Shown in pieces: positions 52,124 through 62,456 of a DNA stretch of 64,000 nt (its first letter is position 1; the number at the start of each line of letters is the position of its first letter). Source of the stretch: Mycoplasmopsis columboralis (GTDB lineage Bacteria; Bacillota_I; Bacilli_A; Mycoplasmatales; Metamycoplasmataceae); NCBI RefSeq assembly GCF_900660675.1, contig NZ_LR215039.1, positions 248,001-312,000 on the forward strand, in the 5' to 3' direction. The position numbers were made by a program, and so were the translations under genes. The notes under the pieces are model-generated. The model had not been told where the DNA came from, searched no databases, and saw nothing but the letters and a program-made list of their open reading frames with translations.

Positions 52124-52729
52124 ATGAAAAGCGAATTAATTATTAAAATCATTAGAGAAATCTCTAAAATGCTTGATGCAAAAGCAGATGAATTAACAGA
52201 ACTAGATCGTTTAATTGGTGATGGTGATCACGGAATTAACTTAAAAAGAGGTTTTAATACTCTTGAAGAATCTTTAGATAAATTCAAGGACAAAACCGCT
52301 AAAGAATTACTCAATAATGCTGCCATGACATTAATGAGTAAAGTAGGTGGTTCTAGCGGTCCTTTACTTGGAACCATCTTTATGAAATTAGCTCAAAGTG
52401 ATAATTTTGCTAAAGGTGCTCTTGAAGCTGCAAATGGTGTTCAAATGCGTGGTAAAGCTCAAGTTGGTGATAAAACTATGCTTGATGTATTAATGCCATT
52501 TGCACAAACATACAACGAACAATTAGCTCAAGGAAAATCAAATGTTGATGCTTTAGAGATTGCTCTAGCTAAAGCTCACGATCATTTGGAATTATCCAAA
52601 ACTTTAGTGGCTAAAAAAGGACGTGCTTCATACTTAGGAGAAAGAAGTGTTGGAGTTACTGATCCTGGAACTCAAAGTATTTATTACATGCTTGAAATTA
52701 TCGTAAGGGAAATTAAAGCAAATGGTTAA
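52124..52729 (+). CDS. dhaL: Dihydroxyacetone kinase subunit DhaL
   Basis: 201 aa. DhaL carries bound ADP/ATP that receives phosphate from DhaM and passes it to dihydroxyacetone on DhaK. The Mg-nucleotide motif LDRLIGDGDHGINLKRGF (about 27-44) with its Asp and His residues, GGSSGPLLGT near 75, and GDKTMLDVL are conserved. The C-terminus has YLGERSVGVTDPGTQSI. GAGGG precedes the ATG; the end overlaps dhaM by eight bases. Confidence 0.95.
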   Translation: MKSELIIKIIREISKMLDAKADELTELDRLIGDGDHGINLKRGFNTLEESLDKFKDKTAKELLNNAAMTLMSKVGGSSGPLLGTIFMKLAQSDNFAKGALEAANGVQMRGKAQVGDKTMLDVLMPFAQTYNEQLAQGKSNVDALEIALAKAHDHLELSKTLVAKKGRASYLGERSVGVTDPGTQSIYYMLEIIVREIKANG

Positions 52730-53117
52730 TTTTGTTGTAGTTTCACATAATAAAAAATTAGCTGAAGAAGCAATTAAATTAGCTAAAATTATGAAACATT
52801 CAGATTTTCAAATCGTTAATGCAGCAGGACTAGTTGATAGCGATGAATATGGAACTGATGTAGGTTATATTGTTGAGAAAATCACACAAGTTAACGAAGG
52901 AGATGGAGTTATTGTCTTTTGTGAAATCGGATCATCACTAATGAGTTCACAAATGGCTATTGAAATGCTTGCTGACCCTAAAGTAGTATTGGCAGATGCT
53001 CCACTTGTTGAAGGACTTTGTGTGGCTACTTCTTCAAATTTTGCTAATTCAACGCTTGAAAGCATTCAAGATCAATTGCTTGAAGTAAAAAACTTTTCTA
53101 AAGTAGTAAATATGTAA
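52722..53117 (+). CDS. dhaM: PTS-type phosphocarrier DhaM (EIIA domain only)
   Basis: 131 aa, a single PTS EIIA-mannose-like domain. FVVVSHNKKLAEEA contains the phosphorylatable His near residue 9; GYIVEKI, GDGVIVFCEIGSS and VVLADAPLVEGLCVAT complete the fold. It would take phosphate from HPr and give it to DhaL, so PEP rather than ATP drives dihydroxyacetone phosphorylation. Unlike E. coli DhaM, it has no fused HPr or EI domain. The start codon overlaps the dhaL stop. Confidence 0.92.
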   Translation: MVNFVVVSHNKKLAEEAIKLAKIMKHSDFQIVNAAGLVDSDEYGTDVGYIVEKITQVNEGDGVIVFCEIGSSLMSSQMAIEMLADPKVVLADAPLVEGLCVATSSNFANSTLESIQDQLLEVKNFSKVVNM

Positions 53118-53121
53118 AACA

Positions 53122-53147
53122 AGCATCCCTTAGTGGGGATGTTTTTT
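53122..53147 (+). terminator. Intrinsic terminator of dhaKLM
   Basis: GCATCCC-TTAGT-GGGGATG stem followed by six T. Confidence 0.9.
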
Positions 53148-53153
53148 ATACAA

Positions 53154-53186
53154 ACAAAAACTAGCAATTACTTGCTAGTTCGTTTT
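53154..53186 (-). terminator. Intrinsic terminator of the glp operon (also T-rich on the plus strand)
   Basis: AACTAGCAA-TTAC-TTGCTAGTT is a perfect nine-base-pair stem. The minus strand continues into TTTTTG, suited to glpF; the plus strand into CGTTTTTT, a second stop for dhaKLM. Confidence 0.85.
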
Positions 53187-53200
53187 TTATTACTAATTAA

Positions 53201-53995
53201 TTAAGCAGCTAAAGCTATTGCTCCAACAATAGCTCCACCTACAAGTGGTGCTGCAAATGGAGTTGATAATCCGTATGCATAATCTGGAGAAACAACTTCA
53301 CCTTGCATTGCTAATTTATCTTTTAATACAAGTGATGTTAAATGATATACCACTCTAGGAGCTAAGTCACGAGCTGGGTTAATTGCATATCCAGTTACTG
53401 AACCAAGTGAAAGACCAATTGCCATAACAACAAATGTTACGTTAAGTGATCCTGCTAATCCTGAACTTCCAGCAGCTAAAACACCACCAACAAGTAACAT
53501 TGTTCCTACAAGTTCATATGAAAAGTTTTGTACATATGCATCTCTGTGTGAAGGACCTGTACAGCTTGATCCTTTAAGAGCGGCACTTGGGTTTTCGATA
53601 ATGTGTTTATAGTTAATAAAGTTCAAAAGCACTTGTCCTAATGCGGCTCCTAAGAATTGAGCTAAAATATAAACTGCGCTTAATCCAACTACATGTCCAA
53701 TCATATCTGATTTAGCAGCTTTTACTAATAAAGCCACTGTTACAGCTGGGTTTAAATGAGCTGTACCAATTAATGCTTCTTGATGATTCATTGCGCTAAA
53801 GATTGCACTTGAAATAATAACCCCAAGGTAAACAGCAAATCCTCATCCGGTGATAATTACCATTCAGTTTCCCATTGTTTTTTTAGCATACATGTTTTTA
53901 AAGTTCATAGCTGCTACAACACCATTACCAAATAAGATAAGGACCATTGTACCAATTAATTCACTTACAAAACCAGCACTATATTGTAAATCCAT
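53201..53995 (-). CDS. glpF: Glycerol uptake facilitator GlpF
   Basis: 264 aa, aquaglyceroporin family with six membrane segments. The two half-helix motifs are HLNPAVT and AINPARDLAPR; the Asp after the second NPAR marks glycerol facilitators rather than water channels. It lets glycerol enter by diffusion, to be trapped by GlpK. The ATG is one base after the glpK stop, and GGAG at the end of glpK is its ribosome binding site. Last gene of glpO-glpK-glpF. Confidence 0.95.
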
Positions 53996-53996
53996 A

Positions 53997-55523
<1,527 letters not shown>

Positions 55524-55545
55524 AATTCCTTTCTATTCTATTTAA

Positions 55546-56694
55546 TTAAAATACATCAATTGAATATTTAGGATTGTAATTTGATCTTGGTTTAAGATCG
55601 AGTTCAAGTAATTTAACTACTTCTTCAGCAATTGCTGGAGCTGAAGCTAAAGCTGGCGATTGCATTCCGGCTGCAAGAACGAAATTTTTGTTATTTTGAG
55701 AATGTCTAATAACAAAATCATCAGTAGCTATATCAATTGGTCTAGACCCTGAAATGGTCATCATAGTTTTATCCAATCTTAAACTTGGGATAATTTTTGT
55801 ACCAATTTCACCTATGTAGTCATATTTTTCTCTAGTTACAAGTCTGGTGTCTTCTTTAGCAACTCCTTCTTCAGCAGTTGGACCAACTAAATATTTACCA
55901 TCTAATGTAGGAGCAACAATAACTCCTTTACCATGGATTGTTGGAACTTTAAATAAAACTGATGAAACTAATTTTGGATCATAGTTTTCTAAAATTCTAT
56001 ATTCACCTCTACGAGTTTTTTGTTTGAAATCATCAAATCCATTTTCATTTGCGATAACATCAGCATAATGTCCAGCGGCATTAACAACTTTTTTAGCATA
56101 GATTTTTTCTGAATCATTAATGGTGATTTCAAATAAACCATCTTTATATTCTACTTTGGTAACTTTTGAATTAACCTTTAATTCAGTACCATTTTGTTTG
56201 GCTGCACCAATAAGAGCTTTGGTTGCTTCAACTGGGTGAATTGCAGTAGAAGAAGTACATAATAACGCACCACAAACTTCTGGATTTACATTCGGTTCTC
56301 TTTTAAGAACTTCTTCACGTGTTAAGATTTGCATGTCCTTAGGATCGAGTTTGTTAACAAGTCCACGTTCATATAACATTCTTACGTGATCCATTTCCTT
56401 GTCATTATCAAAAGCCAAAATCATTGAATCGATTTTAACTCTTGGAAAACCTAAATCCTTAAGTCACTTATTGTGTCATTTTATATTCCCTGCTAAATTT
56501 AATTTAGCTTCAATTTTATGTGGCTCAGGATCAAATCCTCCATGTATTAAACCGGAGTTACCAACTGAAGTTTCATTAGCAACTTTTGGATTTCTTTCTA
56601 GGATTACAACATCAAGGTCGTATTGTGATAGTTCATAAGCAATTGAACCACCAATGATACCGGCACCTATTATTGCAACATCATATTTTTTCAT
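55546..56694 (-). CDS. glpO: Glycerol-3-phosphate oxidase GlpO (FAD, H2O2-forming)
   Basis: 382 aa. The FAD-binding Rossmann motif IIGAGIIGGSIAYELS is at the N-terminus with VVILERNPKVANETS, then NSGLIHGGFDPEP, typical of short GlpO/LhgO-type oxidases; NAAGHYAD and the C-terminal LAAGMQSPALASAPAIAEEV bind the cofactor. It oxidises glycerol-3-phosphate to dihydroxyacetone phosphate, reducing O2 to H2O2, a known cytotoxic product of mycoplasmas. It is the first gene of glpO-glpK-glpF, with GGGAGG before its ATG and a TATAAT -10 at 56727-56732 on the minus strand. Confidence 0.93.
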
Positions 56695-56917
56695 GTTTCC
56701 TCCCTATAATTAGTAATCCTAAAAATATTATAATTCGTATAATTTAAAATTAACTAATATCAAAGATTTTAGATTGTTAGAAAAAACCAACGTTGACTTT
56801 TTAATGCTTAAATTGTAGATAAAACACAAAATAAAAAATATGGAAAAAATTGCAGAAAGTATTTTTGTTTTTTCTTGCTTGTTTTTTAAAAAAGTTATTA
56901 CTCAAATAGGAGGTCAA

Positions 56918-57322
56918 ATGCAAGAAAAATTATTTAGCGTATATTCGATAGAGCGTAAAAGTCAAAAACAAACAAAATATTTCATGACTCTATTTGATAT
57001 TGATGAAAAAATCTTTTTTATTGAATTAGTTGATGATTTAGCTTCTTTAGGTGAAAATGAAGCCGAAAACGCCATTAAAATTTTTTCAAAATCCAAAATG
57101 AGTAACTGATATTGTGATCTTAATGTTATTTACATGAGTGATAAAGAAGAATTTAGTAATTTTGCTAAAAATATCAACAAAGATTTTTTGCTTACTGATA
57201 TTGATGATATTTTTAAATTATCTGTTTTAACAAAAATAAACGAAATCATACAAAAAAACGATCAAAAAGTAAATTTGATTTATTTAAAAAATAATTTGAC
57301 AAATGCAAATATTAGTAATTAA
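56918..57322 (+). CDS. Hypothetical cytoplasmic protein
   Basis: 134 aa from ATG 56918, which has AGGAGG at 56908-56913; a longer frame from 56840 lacks such a site. TTGACT near 56793 may be the -35. The protein is acidic (FDIDEKIFFIELVDDLASLG) with a Trp coded by UGA. No family recognised, no signal or membrane segment. It lies 18 bases before the ECF S-component gene and may share a transcript, although that gene seems to have its own promoter. Confidence 0.75.
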
Positions 57323-57340
57323 ACTGTTATAATAACAGTT
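57322..57340 (+). promoter_or_regulatory. Perfect 19-base palindrome with -10 at the start of the ECF S-component gene
   Basis: AACTGTTATAATAACAGTT is a perfect dyad (9-1-9) ending at the base before ATG 57341. A TATAAT (57328-57333) lies at its centre, and there is no Shine-Dalgarno, pointing to a leaderless transcript under an operator. It could instead be an RNA hairpin. Confidence 0.55.
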
Positions 57341-58633
57341 ATGGAATTAAGAAAAGATTTATATACCAAAAACCGTGAAAACGAGTATTTCTTTTTATCA
57401 AGAAAAACACTTAGTGCAACTTTTGCTAGTGGATTATCTCTTTTAATCGGTTTTGTAATGTTCATGATGTATATTTCACCATTTAACATTAACCAAGAAA
57501 CAAGAATTATTTTTCTAGTGATTTCAATTTTAGGACTTATTTCATCGATTTTAGTTTTATGAAGAGATGCTTATTTTTACATTAAAAACATTAAACTAAA
57601 AAACATCCATTTGAGATCTCAGACAAAATATACTTACTATTGAATCTTTTTATCAGGGTTGTTTTTCCCAATTTACTATTTTTACATGAGTAAAAACGTT
57701 GTGTTTAATTCCTTGTTGAGAAAAGCATTCTACCTTGAAGGAAGAAATCAATTTATTAAATTGGAAGGAACATCAAAATACACAGTTAAAAAACTTTCAC
57801 ATTACAAAGAGTTTTTTAAATTAGACATTGCTGATATTACAATTAGCGGTCTATTGCTAGGTCTTTACCTAATTGTTCTTTTTGCAACTAAAAGTAGTGG
57901 TTTAGGCGGTTTAAGTTTCGAATACTTATTCTACATTGTAGCAGCTTACTTTTTAAGATACTTCAAAGCTGCTTTACTTGCGTTCTTAGCTGACTTGTTT
58001 GGATTACTAATTTCAGGAACAATCGGAACATGACACTGAGTTTATGGACTTGTTCCAATTGCCGCAACCTTAGTGTTATCATTATTCTTTGACTTATTTG
58101 AAAAAAACAAAAAAGCTGGAGTGATTTTATCTAATGTTGTTTTATGAGGTGTATTAGTTGCTTTATTTGCAATCTTCATTTGACAAACATCTTCAAGTGA
58201 AGCAAATGCAATTAGAATTAGTAGAACCTTTGGTTACAGACAACTTTCAATAACAACATTTATTGTTTTAGCTTTCTTAACTGCTATTATTGTTGCAGTA
58301 ATGTCAGCACTTAGCTTTAGATACTTAACTTCAAAATCAGATTCCAAAGCCAAAGAAAGCATTTTAATATTATTAATTGCTTTCGTGTCAGTGGTACTTG
58401 TTATTGTTGTGTTCAGATGAATTTGAGGACCTTTTGCCTACATTAGATGACAAACATGACAAAACCCCAAATCAAAAGCTTTAGCTAATGGTTATGTGTT
58501 CTATATGTTACCAATTGTATTTAGATCAGTAATTACAATTCCTGTATACACACTTGTGTTATCGGCAATTATGGTTCCACTTATTTACTTAAGAACCAAA
58601 TACATTGAAAAGAAAGTAGTTGGTAAATACTAA
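57341..58633 (+). CDS. ECF transporter S component-like membrane protein
   Basis: 430 aa, strongly hydrophobic with about 10 membrane helices. The segment YIVAAYFLRYFKAALLAFLA followed by DLFGLLISGTIGTWHWVYGL resembles the central part of ECF vitamin-transporter S components (ALADLLG-x-ll-pg... pattern), and mycoplasmas encode extended S components of about this size. The substrate cannot be told from the sequence. The N-terminal 110 residues (RKDLYTKNRENEYFFLS) form an additional two-helix part. It needs shared EcfA/A'/T modules, which are not in this window. Eleven UGA Trp codons. Confidence 0.65.
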
Positions 58634-58639
58634 ATAATT

Positions 58640-58664
58640 GAATGCTTAAAAGAGCATTCTTTTT
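58640..58664 (+). terminator. Intrinsic terminator after the S-component gene
   Basis: GAATGCT-TAAAAG-AGCATTC stem followed by five to six T. Confidence 0.9.
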
Positions 58665-58721
58665 ATTTAATTTTTAACCATATAACTATCAAATAGATCC
58701 TTCTTTTACTAAAAGTAAAGT

Positions 58722-58751
58722 AAAAAACTCTTGGAACAATATACCCAAGAG
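58722..58751 (-). terminator. Intrinsic terminator of the orphan minus-strand gene
   Basis: CTCTTGG and CCAAGAG form a seven-base-pair stem with six T on the minus strand, about 90 bases after the stop codon. Confidence 0.75.
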
Positions 58752-58840
58752 AAAATTTAACTATTGTGGTTAGTTTGTTATATTTCGGTGTTTTGCTACA
58801 TATTTAGCATATTAAAAGGTAACTCATTTCAATACAAATA

Positions 58841-59971
58841 TTATTCCAATAATTTAATTTCGGTTTTTTTCTTTAATTTATTAGTTAATCATTTTCAAGG
58901 CCTAAAAATTAATCTTGTAGTTTGACGATTTTCTTCTTTTCTAGCAATATTCATGTCAAAATTAAAGTCTTCGTCCATAAAATTCTTTCATTGTTCATCA
59001 TACTCAGAATTAAAAATTCAATCTTGAATGATTGCTTTCTTCATTTTTTCGTAAATTCTCATTGCAAGTTCAAATTCTTCGTCTTTTCGTTCTTCAGGAT
59101 CATAAACATTAAGTTCAGAATAATCTTCTTTTCTTTGTTTTATTTTACTTAGTTCTTTATACTTAGATAAATGTTCATGAATTTTTTCTTTTGGATATTT
59201 TAAGACAAATTCGGAAACTCATTTAATTAATTCAGGATCGATTCTATGTATATCCATAGTATATACAATATTTTTTCTTGGATTGTAATATCCTATTTTG
59301 TTTATTTTTTTGAACATTTCCATTTCAGAATGTCATCCCATAATGTAATACATTAAGAGTTCTAATCTACGCTCTTTCCGAAAGCTATTTTTAAATGGTT
59401 TTATAATTCATAATGTATCATAAGTGACATAATCTATTTCACCAAAAATATTAACTTCTTCGTTTTTGTCTTCAACTGGAAATTCTGTACTTAAAATTGG
59501 CCCAAATTCATGAAAGAACTTTATATTTCTTTGGACAATCGTTCTGATGTTTTCAATTGTTTCAGCATCTGGATTTATTTCCTCTATAGGTTTATATACA
59601 TCAGTAGTTCAATATGAGCATATGTCAAATGAAACAAGCTTGCATGCATTAATAATTGATTGATCATCTAGCCCAGTAATCTCATTTATTAACTGATAGT
59701 AGTTCTTTAAATATTTAATTTCTTTTCAGTCTAGATACTTACTATATGAACCACATCAAGAAAGTCAAAAAGCACTTATTATATTTTCTCCAAGCATAAA
59801 TTTTGTTAAATGATCAATAGCTGGTAGTGTTAAATTACCATGAATGTTTTCTTCTTTGTGCAATTGAATTCCATCTTGTATCCTTATTTTTTGAAAATCA
59901 GTTGTCTTTAAAAATCCTTCTGAAGGTTGTTCAATTATTCGTGTAGCACTTTTTACCGATGCTGAAATCAT
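58841..59971 (-). CDS. Uncharacterised protein with a degenerate PD-(D/E)XK-like motif
   Basis: 376 aa. The central part, GEIDYVTYDTLWIIKPFKNS followed by RRLELLMYYIMGWHS and YYNPRKNIVY, follows the layout of a nuclease-fold family (G-x-x-D ... D-x-x-W-D-I-K ... LQLLMYY-x-x-G-x-HS ... NPR). The acidic residue before I-K is Ile here, so the active site may be dead or shifted. The C-terminal third is rich in charged residues (EELAMRIYEKMKKA-type helices). About 10 Trp codons, all UGA as far as seen. No partner gene; flanked by the S-component gene and rplL. Function unknown. Confidence 0.55.
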
Positions 59972-60055
59972 TTATTCTCCTTGAATTTTTCAAAAATACT
60001 GCTATATTAAAATTATAGCTTCAACTTCAATAGTTGTTTTTAAAAACTTCAAAAG

Positions 60056-60082
60056 CACAAAAAAACAAAGCCACTAAGGCTT
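60056..60082 (-). terminator. Intrinsic terminator of the rplJ-rplL operon
   Basis: CAAAGCC-(TTAGT)-GGCTTTG stem followed on the minus strand by a T run. Confidence 0.85.
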
Positions 60083-60107
60083 TGCTACATTATTTAGAAG
60101 TTATAAA

Positions 60108-60479
60108 TTACTCAACTGAAACTTCAGCTCCAGCTTCAACAAGAACAGCTTTAATTTGTTCTGCTTCTTCTGGTTTGATGTTTTCTTTAACTACTGCTGG
60201 AAGGTTGTCAACAAGTTTTTTAGCTTCCATAAGTGAGTTTCCAAGTAAGTCTTTAACTGCTTTGATGATTTGAACTTTTTTACCGTTGTCAGCTTTAATA
60301 ACAACTTTAACGCTTGATTTAGCTTCTTCTCCACCTTCAGCAGGAGCAGCAGCAACTGCTACAGCAGCTGTAGGGTCGATTCCAAATTCTTCTTTCATTG
60401 CGTCAACAAGTTCCATAACTTCTTTAATTGACATTTCTTTAAGTGATTCGATAAATGTTTCTTTAGTTAATTTAGCCAT
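60108..60479 (-). CDS. rplL: 50S ribosomal protein L7/L12
   Basis: 123 aa, typical size. The N-terminal dimerisation part (LTKETFIESLKEMSIKEVME) is followed by an Ala-rich hinge (AAVAVAAAPAEGGEE) and the factor-binding C-terminal domain (VKVVIKADNGKKVQIIKAVK, GNSLMEAKKLVDNLPAVVKE). It forms the flexible ribosomal stalk that recruits elongation factors. GAAAGGAATT precedes the ATG; it is 31 bases after rplJ. Confidence 0.97.
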   Translation of the reverse strand: MAKLTKETFIESLKEMSIKEVMELVDAMKEEFGIDPTAAVAVAAAPAEGGEEAKSSVKVVIKADNGKKVQIIKAVKDLLGNSLMEAKKLVDNLPAVVKENIKPEEAEQIKAVLVEAGAEVSVE

Positions 60480-60510
60480 GATAATTCCTTTCGTTATCTA
60501 TTTAATTTAA

Positions 60511-61008
60511 TTATTCAGCTTTTTGTTCACTTACTAATTTAAGTGATAATGAGATTTGTTGTAATGGTGCCATAAGTGAACGTGCAAGAATTCCAAGAGC
60601 TTCCTCGTATGATGGAAGAGATGCAACTTGTTTAACACCTGTAGCATCAATAACTTGTCCTTCGTATGTTCCGGCTTTAATAACCATTAGTTTGTGAGTT
60701 TTAGCAAATTTAACAAGTAATTTTGCAGCAGACATATCGTCTTCTTTTGAAAATGCAAAGATGTTTGGCCCAACTAAGTGGTCAGCAAGTTTTTCAAAAC
60801 CAGTTCTAGCTGAAGCGATTTTGAAAAGTCTGTTTTTGTAAACTTTGATTTCAACACCAACTTTTTTTGCTTCAATTCTTAATTCTTTAAGTTCAGCAAC
60901 TGTAAGTCCACGGTATTCTGCAAAAGCAATAGCTTTAGATTCTTGCACTTTTTGTGCAATTTCGCTAACTGTATTTCTTTTTGCTATTTTGAAATTTGAT
61001 TCAGACAC
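60511..61008 (-). CDS. rplJ: 50S ribosomal protein L10
   Basis: 165 aa from GTG 61008 with AAAGGAGGC at 61016-61024. ESKAIAFAEYRGLTVAELKE, EIKVYKNRLFKIA and LVGPNIFAFS are typical of L10, and the C-terminal helix (LQQISLSLKLVSEQKAE) holds the L12 dimers. The upstream leader folds like the L10 leader that lets L10 (with L12) repress its own synthesis. Confidence 0.97.
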   Translation of the reverse strand: MSESNFKIAKRNTVSEIAQKVQESKAIAFAEYRGLTVAELKELRIEAKKVGVEIKVYKNRLFKIASARTGFEKLADHLVGPNIFAFSKEDDMSAAKLLVKFAKTHKLMVIKAGTYEGQVIDATGVKQVASLPSYEEALGILARSLMAPLQQISLSLKLVSEQKAE

Positions 61009-61034
61009 TGTTTATGCCTCCTTTCAAAAATATT

Positions 61035-61109
61035 GCAATACAAACTAACTAAGAGATACACTCGGCAACATGATTAAGCTTAAAGGCCGTTGCTGTCTTT
61101 ATGTATTGC
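61035..61109 (-). promoter_or_regulatory. Ribosomal protein L10 leader
   Basis: On the minus strand GCAATACA and TGTATTGC close a structure containing GACAGCAACGGCC, TTTAAGCTTAAT and GTTGCCGAG, the conserved elements of the L10 leader. It lies just upstream of the rplJ ribosome binding site and should bind L10 to control rplJL. Confidence 0.85.
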
Positions 61110-61115
61110 TTTTTT

Positions 61116-61143
61116 ATTTTATCACTAAATTTTAAAAATCCAA
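61116..61143 (-). promoter_or_regulatory. Promoter of rplJ-rplL
   Basis: TTGGAT and TAAAAT on the minus strand with a 16-base spacer, just ahead of the L10 leader. Confidence 0.6.
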
Positions 61144-61160
61144 CTCTTTTTATAAATAAA

Positions 61161-61178
61161 AAGATAGTTTCCTATCTT
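61161..61178 (-). terminator. Intrinsic terminator after glyA
   Basis: AAGATAG-(GAAA)-CTATCTT stem followed by TTTT on the minus strand, directly after the glyA stop. Confidence 0.8.
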
Positions 61179-61179
61179 C

Positions 61180-62451
61180 TTATTTCAAGTAACTTTTTTG
61201 AATTGGGAATTCTTTTGTTCAAGAATTTATTTCTTGGAGCAATTCTTTTTTACTTTTGATTGATTCTTTGGTATTTTGTGCATAAAACTCATAATTACTT
61301 AATACTTTGTGAATGAGTTGAGCCAGTTCTTTTCACTTAGTAAATCCCCGACTAGTCATAGCCGCTGTTCCTAAGCGAATTCCACTAGTAACCATTGGAG
61401 ATAAAGTGTCAAAAGGAATTGAATTTTTATTAATGGTAATGTTAAAGTATTCAAGAAGTTCTTCAGCTTGTTTTCCAGTAATGTTATATGTATTATAAAC
61501 ATCAATCATAAACAAGTGATTGTCTGTTCCTCCAGAAACAATTTTAGCTCCTAATTTAATAAATTCTTTTGAGAATGTTTGAGCATTCTTAACAATGTTT
61601 TTTGCATATGTTTTAAATTGAGGTTGGAGAGCTTCATAAAAAGCAACTGCTTTTCCGGCTATAGCGTGAAAAAGAGGTCCTCCTTGATATCCAGGGAAAA
61701 CTCATCTGTCTACTTTTTTAGCTATTTCAGGATCATTGGTCATGATCACACCTCCACGACCTCCTCTAAGTGTTTTGTGAGTTGTGGAAGTAATAATGTG
61801 AGCGTATCCTACTGGAGAAGGGTGTACACCACCAGCAATTAAACCGGCAATGTGTGCAATATCTGCCATTAACTTCGCTCCACATTTATCGGCTATTTCA
61901 CGAAAACGTTTAAAGTCAATTACACGTGGATAAGCTGAATAGCCACAAATAATTAAATTAGGTTTTTCACGCATGGCAATTTCTTCTATTTTGTCATAAT
62001 CTAAATAACCGTTTTCAGCTACATCATAAGTAATAGATTCATAAAAAATTCCGCTAAAAGAAATTTTATATCCATGAGTTAAGTGTCCACCAGAAGATAA
62101 ACTTAATCCCATGATTTTTCCTTTTTCAGGAACTACAGAAGCTATTGCAGCGGCATTAGCCACTGATCCTGAATAAGGTTGCACATTAGCATATGAAACC
62201 TTAAAGATTTCTTTAAGTCTTTCAATAGCTGCATTTTCAACAATATCGACATTTTCACAGCTTCCATAATATCTACGAGATGGATATCCTTCTCCGTATT
62301 TATTGGTCAACACCGATCCTTGTGCTTTGAGAACTTGTTCAGAGACATAATTTTCTGAAGCAATCAATTCAATGTGATTTTGTTGGCGTTTGAGTTCAGC
62401 ATTAATAGCTTTTTGCACTAAAGTGTCTTCGATTTTAAGTTTTTTGTACAT
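61180..62451 (-). CDS. glyA: Serine hydroxymethyltransferase
   Basis: 423 aa. PLP enzyme converting serine and tetrahydrofolate to glycine and methylene-tetrahydrofolate. Evident are [37 protein letters not shown], and the PLP lysine motif [14 protein letters not shown] near residue 230; [12 protein letters not shown] and [14 protein letters not shown] follow. Two UGA Trp codons break it under the standard code. It starts five bases after the pheT stop, so it is probably cotranscribed with pheT. Confidence 0.97.
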
Positions 62452-62456
62452 ATTAC

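Noticed and set aside
57296-57333. TTGACA at 57296 as -35 for the TATAAT at 57328
   Set aside because: The spacer would be 26 bases, too long for a sigma-70 promoter.
60286-60510. Plus-strand frame over rplL and the start of rplJ region
   Set aside because: Antisense shadow of the Ala-rich hinge of L7/L12.
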